Part shown: piece after piece, positions 10,845-20,800 of the stretch
Position numbering within the stretch: position 1 is the first letter of the stretch
Layout: each line of letters opens with the position of its first letter
Source: Sipunculus nudus
Lineage: Eukaryota; Annelida; Sipuncula; Golfingiida; Sipunculidae
Direction of reading: 5' to 3'
Assembly (NCBI GenBank): GCA_026874595.1
Contig: CM049315.1
Location: 16,438,164 to 16,502,163 of the forward strand
DNA length: 64,000 nucleotides
The notes under the pieces: generated by a model
Databases searched by the model: none
Told to the model about the DNA's origin: nothing
Seen by the model: only the letters and a program-made list of their open reading frames with translations
Program-made: the position numbers and the translations under genes

Positions 10845-12950
10845 AACTAGAATACGGGTAGTCGACAAGCGACTACTTGTATCCGCCTAAATCAGAGTGG
10901 AACGGGTGAAGTGTTGCATATTAGCATGGATGTCTGCAGCCAAATTGTGTATGTAGGTTGCGCTACCTACGAAAAAATCCAGAAAGCTCTATACACATGC
11001 AAAACTTTGGCCCAATCGGTCAAACGGTTCACAAGATATGAGCTTGGATATCTGCTGCATAAACTAGAATGCAGGTGGCGCCACCTGTCATAAAATAAAG
11101 AGAGCTGTCGGGGATGTATAAACTTGCAAAATTTTAGGCAGATATGTCAAACCACTGCCGAGATATGAGTGATTTTATCCCATGGCAGACAAACAGATGG
11201 GAGCTGTGCAAACATGGCTGCAGGTGGCGCCACCAGTTTTGCATATGATAAAGAGCTATGTGAGATTTATACACATGCAAAATTTTGACCCAATCGGTCA
11301 AACGGTTCCCTAGATATGAGCTTGGATGTCTGCAGCTTAAAACTTGATTGTAGTTGGCGCCACCTGTCATAAAATCAGAAAAGCTATCCAGGATGTATAA
11401 GCATGCCGAATTTCAGGTGAATTAGTCAAACCACTGCAGAGATATGAGTGATTTTAACCCAAGGCAGACGAACAGATGGACACTGTGCAAACATGGTTGC
11501 AGGTGGTGCCACCATTTTCAGTGTATGTTATAAAGCTCTCCAAGGGCTACATTTTTGCAAAAAAAATTTCCTGATCGGTCAAACGGTTCTTGAGATATGA
11601 GCTTGGATGTCTGCAGCGTAAACGTGAATGTAGGTGGCGCCACCTGTCATAAAATCAAAAAAGCTATCCAGGATGTATACGCATGCCAAATTTCAGGTGA
11701 ATTAGTCAAGTCACTGCAGAGATATGAGTGATTTTAACCCAAGGCAGACAAACAGATGGACACTGTGCAAACATGGTTGCAGGTAGCGCCACCATTTTTG
11801 GTGTATGTTATAAAGCTCTCCAAGGGCTACATTTGTGCAAAAGAATTTTCCTGATCGGTCAAACGGTTCCCGAGATATGAGCTTGGATGTCTGCAGCGTA
11901 AACGTGAATGTAGGTGGCGCCACCTGTCATAAAATCAGAAAAGCTATCCAGGATGTATACGCATGCCCAATTTCAGGTGAATTAGTCAAGTCACTGCAGA
12001 GATATGAGTGATTTTAACCCAAGGCAGACGAACAGATGGACACTGTGCTAACATGGTTGCAGGTGGCGCCACCATTTTTGGTGTATGTTATAAAGCTCTC
12101 CGAGGGCTACATTTGTGCAAAAGAATTTTCCTGATCGGTCAAACGGTTCCCGAGATATGAGCTTGGATGTCTGCAGCGTAAACGTGAATGTAGGTGGCGC
12201 CACCTGTCATAAAATCAGAAAAGCTATCCAGGATGTTTACGCATGCCCAATTTCAGGTGAATTAGTCAAGTCACTGCAGAGATATGAGTGATTTTAACCC
12301 AAGGCAGACGAACAGATGGACACTGTGCAAACATGGTTGCAGGTGGCGCCACCATTTTTGGTGTATGTTATAAAGCTCTCCGAGGGCTACATTTGTGCAA
12401 AAGAATTTTCCTGATCGGTCAAACGGTTCCCGAGATATGAGCTTGGATGTCTGCAGCGTAAACGTGAATGTAGGTGGCGCCACCTGTCATAAAATCAGAA
12501 AAGCTATCCAGGATGTTTACGCATGCCCAATTTCAGGTGAATTAGTCAAGTCACTGCAGAGATATGGGTGATTTTAACCCAAGGCAGACGAACAGATTGA
12601 CACTGTGCAAACATGGTTGCAGGTGGCGCCACCATTTTTGGTGTATGTTATAAAGCTCTCCGAGGGCTACATTTGTGCAAAAAAATTTTCCTGATCGGTC
12701 AAACGGTTCCCGAGATATGTGGGTTTGTGTGTGGAAACAGACGCACAAACGGACGCAGAGCGCAAAGGAAAGGTCAGAGGTCAAAACAAAATCGGGGCGC
12801 AGCAGTTCACATGTGACCCGAACATAATCCCGGGTTTCGGAAAATTCCGCCCAGCAGTTACGGAGGAGTTCTCCGGACGCCTACGCGGCGGCGGCGGCGG
12901 CGTGCAGCTGAAAACATAGTATCCGCAAAACTCTGTTTTGGCGGATACAA
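10845..12950 (+). mobile_element. tandem-array element, copy 1 (Helentron/HINE-like?)
   Basis: Starts AACTAGAATACGGGTAGTCG, with the hairpin GTAGTCG/CGACTAC, and ends in a hairpin whose last bases are GGCGGATACAA. The 5' block TTGTATCCGCC is the exact inverted repeat of that 3' end. The middle is a tandem array: the landmark CACTGTGC recurs at 11481, 11761, 12041, 12321 and 12601, an exact 280-bp period. Each monomer is a diverged dimer of two ~140-bp halves, each headed by GGTGGCGCCACC. Short unique ends, subterminal inverted repeats and a central satellite are known in non-autonomous Helentron-type (HINE/pearl-like) elements of molluscs. That assignment is inference. A LINE abuts its right side. 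Confidence 0.7.
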
Positions 12951-13111
12951 TGATAAAAGGGGCCAGCCAGCGCTGCCAGTCTGAGTATCCATGCATATCC
13001 CACGGTACCATGCAAAGTCCGAGTATATTTTTTTAAAGAAATACCAACACCGACTGGCGTTCCCCGTATTAGTGTCTCCCCTTATATGGACAGGCCAAGG
13101 ACAACTTCTTT

Positions 13112-13657
13112 ATGGACACTAATGGTGACACTAACAAAGCAACACCTACAGAAGACCTTGGTCTACAAAGCTCAGCAGAGTCAAGTTCTTCCGCTTATGT
13201 CAATACAAATGGACTTATTGATATTCAATCAAAAAGTCGTGTCTTAATATTTGGTGATTCCTTAGTGAAAGACTCCTATTCCAGTGTGGCTAACCACAAA
13301 AAATATACTGACATGCTGAAAAACACTAGAAGCAGCACCAACTGTAAAATTGTCAGTTTGGCAATCCCTAAATATTTACATGACAGCATTGTAAATAGAA
13401 AAATCACCATTATAAACAATGAACTGAGAAAGAGATGTGAATCCCTTGAGAATATCATATTTTGTGACTGCTCACCACCTTTGAAAAGGTCTTACTATCG
13501 ATATGATGGTATACATTTTAGTAAATTCGGCACAATTGCAATGACCGGACAAATCGCCTCTAGCGTTCGATATTTTCAAAAATCGATGTACACTAGTGAA
13601 GACAGCCTAATGGAATCTCAAAATTTTCACGGAGATCAAACAAAAACATCCATATAA
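13112..13657 (+). CDS. LINE ORF1, SGNH/GDSL-like esterase domain
   Basis: 181 codons from ATG. Residues 43-52 read RVLIFGDSLV, where GDS is block I of SGNH hydrolases with the nucleophile Ser-50. Residues 132-135 read DGIH, the block V Asp-x-x-His that completes the triad. CR1-clade elements are known to carry such an esterase in ORF1, probably acting on membranes or in RNP handling. The N-terminal 40 residues are Ser/Thr-rich and disordered. The usual zinc-finger or coiled-coil part is absent, so the protein may be truncated. The frame is open upstream to 13073. It ends 26 nt before the ORF2 start given here and overlaps the ORF2 open frame from 13600. Confidence 0.75.
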   Translation: MDTNGDTNKATPTEDLGLQSSAESSSSAYVNTNGLIDIQSKSRVLIFGDSLVKDSYSSVANHKKYTDMLKNTRSSTNCKIVSLAIPKYLHDSIVNRKITIINNELRKRCESLENIIFCDCSPPLKRSYYRYDGIHFSKFGTIAMTGQIASSVRYFQKSMYTSEDSLMESQNFHGDQTKTSI

Positions 13658-13683
13658 CAGATGATTATTTACTAAGGAATTCA

Positions 13684-16671
13684 GTGGATGTGTACTCTGA
13701 TCAGGTTATAAGTCCTAACGTTTGTATTACAGAACAAACAAGCTCTCACTTATCAGATATTTATCAAGCATTACCTAGCACCAAACCAATTACACCCGAT
13801 AATGAAATTCCACCCTCTCTTCCTTCTATTTTGTCTCAAAACCCAAGTATATATTCTGATTTTAAGCAATATCGACTAGCTAACCAGGGTACCATATTAG
13901 GTCATCTTAACGTTCGTAGTTTGCTACCCAAAATAGAGGAGATTCGCCTCTTGTGTTCTAGTTTAAACCCTCATGTTTTATCATTAACAGAATCATGGTT
14001 AGATAACCACGTTTTTGATTCAGAGATACAAATTGATGATTATACGATTTTTAGATCAGACAGGAATCGGCATGGCGGAGGAGTTCTCACGTATGTGTTA
14101 TCGTCGTTAAAACCGGAGTTGGTCACTTTAAACTCAAATGTCGTTGAATGTGTATGGGTTAAAATAATTTTGGGGAGAAAACCGGTCTTAATCGGTTCTA
14201 TATATAGACCGCCTAATTCCAGTTCCAGTTACATTGATGAATTACTCGATTTACTTGCTTCTGCCCTTAACTCATTCAAACATGTTGTATTACTTGGCGA
14301 TTTCAATGTAGACTGCTTACGCTCTGAAACTTATATTGCTAGTAAACTGGACTTGCTCGAAAAAATCTTAGGTCTTAAACAACTTGTAACAGAGCCTACT
14401 CGTATTACTCAGCTCACCTCTACAATGATCGACTTGATATTTTCTTCACATCCTAGCATGCATTCAAATGTGAAAGTTCATCCTTTATGTATAAGTGATC
14501 ATTTTCTTGTGACTACCGTTTTGAATAGACCACCTAGGGTCACAGTTACAAAATCCGGATATTACCGTACCCTTCGTAAATTCAATGAATACAAATTTAT
14601 CGATGAATTATCGAAATCGAATTTTTTTTCAAGAATTATGCAACTTTCTGATGTAAACTTAGCCTGGGAAATGTGGCGCTATGAATTTCTGAGAATTTCC
14701 AATAACAACGCGCCTTTTATTCGACGTCGCACCAAAGCTCGCGAAAATAAATGGTTCAATAATGATTTACTTAATGAGATTCACTTGCGTGATTATGCAC
14801 ATCGGAACGCATTAAGAACAAATCACAGTAATGACTGGTCTGCGTACCGACATCAGCGAAATTATGTTACAAATCTTATCAGATCCACTCGTAGCCAGTA
14901 TTATGCCACGCTGATACAAAAAAATGGCTCCAACCCTGGTTGTGTGTGGAAAGCTTTAAAACACATACTGCCTTCGAAAACCTCCTCGAATAAAGAAAGC
15001 GGAAAGATTGACCCTGATAAATTTAACCATTACTTTACTTCTGTTGGAAAAAATATTAACGATAAATTTCCGAAAACAATATTTACCTGCGATCATATTG
15101 GTAACCCGAATTTGGAATCTTTTGATTTTAATTCATTTTCGAGTCAATTTGTTTTATCACAGTTGTTGAAAGTAAACTCCAGTATGAAAGAAGATATACT
15201 GGGAATGTCAGGATTTTTCCTTAAGATAGCCGCACCTTATATTTCAGGTCCATTAGCCCACATATTTAACATCTCACTTCAAACCGGCGAGTTTCCAGCA
15301 GATTGGAAGACCGCTAGGATCACTCCTATATACAAAGGATCTGGATGTAAGGATGATCCAAATAACTACCGACCGATCTCAGTTATAGGCCATGTGCCAA
15401 AAATAATAGAACAATTCGTTAAATCGCGCCTCATCACGTTTTTTGAAAGTAATAATCTGTTTTCGGATAAACAATTCGCTTATCTTCCTAATCGTTCAAC
15501 TTCATTTGCCTTGCACAGCATAATTGACGAATGCTTAATCAGTCTTAATAACAATAATGTTACCGCCGCATGTTTCCTCGATGTAAAAAAAGGTTTTGAT
15601 AGCCTTGATCATACTGTCTTACTTACAAAAATGAGCGACTATGGCATAAAAGGTATACCGCTTATGTGGTTCGAAAACTACCTGTCTAATCGTAAGCAAG
15701 TGGTTTATTCTAATGGATTGCTTTCAGAACCACGCACCTTGGACATAGGTACCCCACAGGGCACTGTCCTTGGACCTATATTTTTCCTTTTTTATCTAAA
15801 TGATCTTCCAATGTTCCTCAGTGAGAAATGCGTCATTTATGCTGATGATATTTCAATTTATTCTTCAGCGAATTCAGCCGCTAAAGCTATAGAGTCATTA
15901 CAAGTAAATCTCGAAATTGCACTTAAATGGTTTAGAGAGAATCGACTGAGTATAAATCCCCAAAAATCATCATTCATATTATTTGGCCCCAAGTCTAAAA
16001 CCAATGGAAATCAACTGAACATTTCCATGGATAACATTACAGTGATGCCGGTTGAACACACAAAGCTTTTAGGTGTTATCATCGACGCTGGTCTTACATG
16101 GAAAAAACATATTCAACTGGTGTGCGACAAAATAGTATCAAAACTAGGTCTCCTTTTCAGATTAAGTAAAACCTTAGATGTCTTTAGCTTAAACACACTT
16201 TACAATGCCTTAATTCAGAGTCACATTGATTATTGTATATCTGTCTGGGGTAATTCCTCCAAAACGTATTTATTACAACTCCAAAAACTTCAAAATAGAG
16301 CTGCTAGAATCGTTACTAAAACTTATGATACCAATATATCCTCTACATCATTGATTGCAAAATTGGATTGGATGAATGTTAAACAGAGATACCAATATTT
16401 TGTTTCTTTAATGGTCTTTAAATGTTTGTCTGGTAATGTCCCTCCCTCTCTTACGCATACGTTCAGCCGTGTTAATAGTGCATATAATACTCGTTTTTCT
16501 CAGGGCTTCAATTTATCATTACCTAAACCAAACAGAGAATCCTTCAAAGCAAGTCTTGCATATGCTGGTCCCATCCACTGGAATTCTTTACCTGTAAGTG
16601 TCAAATCTGCAACCAGTCTCTGCCAGTTTAAATCATTGTACAAGCAATTTATGCCATATAATTTTTCATAG
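13684..16671 (+). CDS. LINE ORF2, APE endonuclease plus reverse transcriptase
   Basis: 995 codons without a stop. The APE-like endonuclease spans residues ~70-280, with Asn in HLNVRSL (76), Glu in LTESWL (103), YRPPN (174-178), GDFNVD (205-210) and SDHF (271-274). The reverse transcriptase spans ~530-800, with NYRPIS (561-566), FLDVKKGFD (631-639), GTPQG (689-693) and the catalytic YADD (719-722). The C-terminal region holds the usual QKLQNRAARI stretch. It nicks target DNA and reverse-transcribes the element RNA in place. The start used is GTG. No in-frame ATG occurs before the endonuclease core, and the frame is open back to 13600, overlapping ORF1, so translation probably depends on -1 frameshifting, reinitiation or a near-cognate start. 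Confidence 0.93.
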   Translation: MDVYSDQVISPNVCITEQTSSHLSDIYQALPSTKPITPDNEIPPSLPSILSQNPSIYSDFKQYRLANQGTILGHLNVRSLLPKIEEIRLLCSSLNPHVLSLTESWLDNHVFDSEIQIDDYTIFRSDRNRHGGGVLTYVLSSLKPELVTLNSNVVECVWVKIILGRKPVLIGSIYRPPNSSSSYIDELLDLLASALNSFKHVVLLGDFNVDCLRSETYIASKLDLLEKILGLKQLVTEPTRITQLTSTMIDLIFSSHPSMHSNVKVHPLCISDHFLVTTVLNRPPRVTVTKSGYYRTLRKFNEYKFIDELSKSNFFSRIMQLSDVNLAWEMWRYEFLRISNNNAPFIRRRTKARENKWFNNDLLNEIHLRDYAHRNALRTNHSNDWSAYRHQRNYVTNLIRSTRSQYYATLIQKNGSNPGCVWKALKHILPSKTSSNKESGKIDPDKFNHYFTSVGKNINDKFPKTIFTCDHIGNPNLESFDFNSFSSQFVLSQLLKVNSSMKEDILGMSGFFLKIAAPYISGPLAHIFNISLQTGEFPADWKTARITPIYKGSGCKDDPNNYRPISVIGHVPKIIEQFVKSRLITFFESNNLFSDKQFAYLPNRSTSFALHSIIDECLISLNNNNVTAACFLDVKKGFDSLDHTVLLTKMSDYGIKGIPLMWFENYLSNRKQVVYSNGLLSEPRTLDIGTPQGTVLGPIFFLFYLNDLPMFLSEKCVIYADDISIYSSANSAAKAIESLQVNLEIALKWFRENRLSINPQKSSFILFGPKSKTNGNQLNISMDNITVMPVEHTKLLGVIIDAGLTWKKHIQLVCDKIVSKLGLLFRLSKTLDVFSLNTLYNALIQSHIDYCISVWGNSSKTYLLQLQKLQNRAARIVTKTYDTNISSTSLIAKLDWMNVKQRYQYFVSLMVFKCLSGNVPPSLTHTFSRVNSAYNTRFSQGFNLSLPKPNRESFKASLAYAGPIHWNSLPVSVKSATSLCQFKSLYKQFMPYNFS

Positions 16672-17732
16672 CTTGTTCACAGGTGCCTTTTCGTCTTTGT
16701 ATTCATTACCTATATTACTGTGTCATTATGTAATATATTTATTGTGAAATCACGATCTTACATGTTTTAATTTTTAGTCAGGCCTCTTATTTAAATTTAT
16801 TTACTCAATATTCGTGTATATCATTTAAGAATTTTTTTTCTATGATCATTTTAAACCATGTATGTATAACTGTTTTTTATGTATGCATGTATTTTAGTTT
16901 CAGTTCTTTCATATTTGCTTTTTTATCTGTGTACTTATCTATATCATCTAGACCAGGACCCTATTGAAAAACAGCTTTTGCTGAATAGGCTATCCTGGTT
17001 AAATATGTATTATAAATAAATAAATAAATATAAATATATATCATACTACATAACAATTTTCTATGTATTGATTTTGTGTTGTAGAATAATAAAAATTAAA
17101 AGTAAATTCGTCGACGTATTCAGCATATAGTATTACAAATGTTATTTATTTTCTCACATCTTTATGCACTCTCCAGAAAATTGTGTGCAAATGTTTGTAT
17201 ACAATGACACCTTTACTGATTAAAATACATTTTATTACACCAATATGTACAACAAATCATCCGTATAGATACTACAGGAGCAAAAGTCGTTCATGAAGGA
17301 TAAGGACATAACACTAAGGCATATTTTCTTCACGACCAGCAAGGTTCAGGACCGAGATCAGTTCTTAAGATCAGAACTATGATGGCCGCGTCCATAAAAA
17401 AAATTATGAAGTACAATATTTACTAATCATTGTAAATATTTCCCTCTGTGTTTGTTATAGCTTACATATAATTGTGGTTCTGTAGGCTGTACAAAGTCCA
17501 TGCTTCCTGATTATATTATCTGAATCATCACGCAAAATGTTTATTCCCCCTTGTAAGGAGGGAATCCTTGACTTATAGCAGTAAGCACGATGAATTGGAG
17601 GTAAGCGCAGAGGAAAAGGTTGACAAATCAATATGTTACATTTAGAAAGAGTTATGGTTTAAATGTTAAGCAATCTTGATTTTCAATGTCAAGTTTATGA
17701 CAACACTTAAAGCAACACAGTTTTTGGGATAC

Positions 17733-17812
17733 TTGGTTAACCATGTTTACTTCCCCTTGAAGATTACATGTTTGGTTAACCATGTTTACTTCTCCTTGAA
17801 GACTCCATGGTC
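17733..17812. repeat. two-copy 39-bp direct repeat in the 3' UTR of gene B
   Basis: TTGGTTAACCATGTTTACTT occurs at 17733 and again at 17772, followed in both cases by a TCCCCTTGAAGA-like tract. Confidence 0.7.
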
Positions 17813-20800
17813 AGTGTAATGGCAGCACCTGCGAAAGCCAATCAATAACATAAACTAATATATCATTTGGTGTATTAATTCACATATTAAACGGATTCCT
17901 GTTTTTCGCTGGCTTGATGGGAAAATACAAAAAGTTTTAATATGCAATGATATTCCAATGGTATTATGTTTCGATGTGTTATTAAACTATTTTATAGCGT
18001 AGCCTGCAACAAACAGGTAGAATAAAATAGGTAGCTGGCGCAGACACGGCCCTGCAGCTGTCGATGGAGAAACAACATAAATGCATGTCACGCTTGAGCA
18101 AAACGTTTCACCGAGTTTGCATAGACTAAGCATGCTCGTGTCCTGGTAGCCCTATGAATAACGTAGCGGCAAAACCATTTTTTGCGAGAGCAAGTGACAA
18201 AAGGAACCCGTCTTTTACAATTTAGTGCTTTTGTTACTGTAGCCCCTGATTTGTTTAGAATGGCTTCATGTGTATGCTGTGACCCGTGGGTCTCTAGAAG
18301 TGTTTGAAAACGGGCCAACCTAGCCATTTCTATTAAAAATAAATCCTTATATGTGTATAGGATTGCAGGTCGGGTATACTGAGAAGTACACACATGTACA
18401 CAGGATACTTTCGGTATGCATTATTATTCACGACACGACATGATTGCACCCTATGAAGACGTGTTGCGGGTGGTTGGACAGTTATTGAAATTAATAAAAA
18501 TTACGATTCATATTTTAACCTTCGATACATTGCTCTATTTTAAGAAATAACAGCACCTGATCTCCGTCCATCCGCTGTTCACATATGAAACCTTGCCATG
18601 AGGATTGATAAGCCAGTTCCCGTTTACTGAGCCACTGGAAGGAGCCCCCAGCTCGTAGAGCTAGCCGATTGTTGATAACAGGAATGTTTGGTTCTCCTTT
18701 CTCCCAGTTTTCCCAAGTGTCTTTCATATGTTTTCCTCCAAACCAGAGCCATCCACGCTGTGACCAGTAAGCAGCGCCAACCCAGTAAAAATACTTTGTG
18801 TGCTCTATTCCGTCTGTAAGTTGTAACGGAATATATTTGAATTGATGTATGTACTAAGTTTATACACACTTAAGTGTCGCATGAGGGTTTTCAACAACAG
18901 GAGCAATGTTTTAACTTGGAAAGCTTTCCTACGCTTACACTAATATATGTTAGATCAATGTTAATGTTAAAAAGGGAGGAAACCTAAGTTATACGATATT
19001 TTGTACATGACTGGCACACACACAAACACACACACACACACACACAAATAAGTGCCCAATGGAACATGATGCTCTGCTGAAAGTGACGCACTAGTAGGGG
19101 CATGACACGTCAATATAGATCACAGTAACGTAATATGATAACAGTAACCTAGTATGGGATTTACAAAAAGGATTCTATCTGCATATTAAGTTTGAAATGC
19201 CATTATTAATGTTTTGGCCTACCAAGCGTGACGTAATGTACACACAGTGACCTGATACTGTGCGAGCATCGGGCTTCCAAACGCAACCAAGGTGTGACCT
19301 ACCTTGGGGTTTACAAAGACTGTTAAGGTGTAATGTTTAGACTTAAGAATCAGCTGGGGTGTCAGGCTATGTGGCCTATGAAACACTAAAATAATCTCCT
19401 ATCAAGACCTGTCTTGGATGAAAATGGATGTTATGATTTGTAGGTGGCACCACCGGTCTTCTTCAGCCGTTAACTTTCTCGCAGGTCAATAAGGTAAATA
19501 ACAAGCCAGTAATTTTTTCTATATTTGTCCTGAAATACGGATTTTTTTATGTCATGAGCCTTACTTTCAAGTGTTTGAAACCTATTCTATCCACGTCATT
19601 TGGGTAATACATGTGACAGGGGAAAATTGAGTTTTGATTGATAGCTATAATGTAATCCTCAAAAATAAAGTTTAAACTGCATAAAGAAAGATTTAATGCT
19701 GGAGTCTTTAGCGACAGTTGAAGATCTGCACGATCAACTAGAATTGCTTTCGTTTTATAGTAAAAACACGACCTATGCACTATTTAATCATTTGGGGGGT
19801 GTTTGCAGAGGCAAAATTCGCTATTGTTTGAACTCGGACTAGAACTTGCCGGTCTAAATACGGAGCTCCCGGTGGGTACACGGAGACTCCCGGATGTGCA
19901 CGGTTCATACCAGAATTGAAACGGGTCATTTTTCGTCCGGGTACTCCGGGACGCAAAATTGCGCAGGTTTAATTTTTTTCATGCCGGTGCACCAAGGATG
20001 ACACCAGATGCTTGCCTGGTGTTTAAACGGTGATGCCGGAGAAGACACGGGTGATCCCGGAACGATGATCCGGGGTGATCTGTGTTACTATCCGTGAATG
20101 TGTGAAAAGGGCTGAAGGCCAAGTTTGAACTTCCTGGGCTCAACAGTCATGATTTGTGCCCATCTGAAGTTTGGTGGTGTTCGGTGGTGTCAAGACATGG
20201 AGGAAACCGGTGGACCGGGCAACTTCCACCATCTCTCATAGACATATAGGGGGTAGAACCCGGTTTGCTAACGGAGAGTGCCAAGCGTTTTACCACTGGA
20301 GTTTCCAGGCCAAGAGTTCGTCCAAGTAGTCAAGTAGAATATATGTGAAAATGATTTAATTTTGATTTCTATTAATGACATATCAAAACTTGTCAAGGAA
20401 AGAAATTTTAAAATGTGGGCCTTACGATTTGTTCCCTGCTGAAGTGTAAGGCGTATCGCTGTAATTTGTAAAAATGCGGAAATATATGCAGATGTTGACA
20501 CCAGTCAGTTACAGAGTTCTGGAAGATTAGCTTTCCGTGTTTCTTGACTTTCATCCAGCCATTCATGTGTATTTTGCCTTTTCTACGTATTATTACTGAA
20601 GTCTTCTTTTTTTCTCTCCAAAACCAGGAGGAAATAGGTTTCAGTCACTTTTCACTTTTTACGCGAAACCAATCTGGAAAATGGTTCTGGCGATTACATT
20701 GTAAATATAATCAATTACGATTACAACTACTTTAAAATTGTATGAGTACAAAACAATTATGATTTCACGAAATATCAATGTTACTGATAACCATTACGAT

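Larger units (their letters stand above)
13000..17037 (+). mobile_element. non-LTR retrotransposon (LINE, CR1/L2-like, Jockey superfamily)
   Basis: Contains an esterase-type ORF1 (13112-13657) and an endonuclease-reverse transcriptase ORF2 (13684-16671). The AT-rich 3' UTR ends in a stem-loop (CAGGACCCTATTG ... TAGGCTATCCTGG, about 16953-17000) and a (TAAA)n tail at about 17013-17037. A 3' stem-loop plus a short microsatellite tail is typical of CR1/L2-like elements. ORF2 has no stops, so the copy is young. The 5' limit is uncertain and the copy may be 5'-truncated, because ORF1 is short and the preceding element ends at 12950. It lies tail-to-tail downstream of lectin gene B. Confidence 0.88.

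Noticed and set aside
11711-12784. Repeated minus-strand frames of ~70 aa, one per 280-bp monomer
   Set aside because: They are the same satellite monomer read through; no start context, no domain, and the frames vary between copies.
10845-12950. CRISPR-like regular repeats
   Set aside because: Monomers are 280 bp with no unique spacers, in a eukaryotic genome; this is a satellite inside a mobile element.
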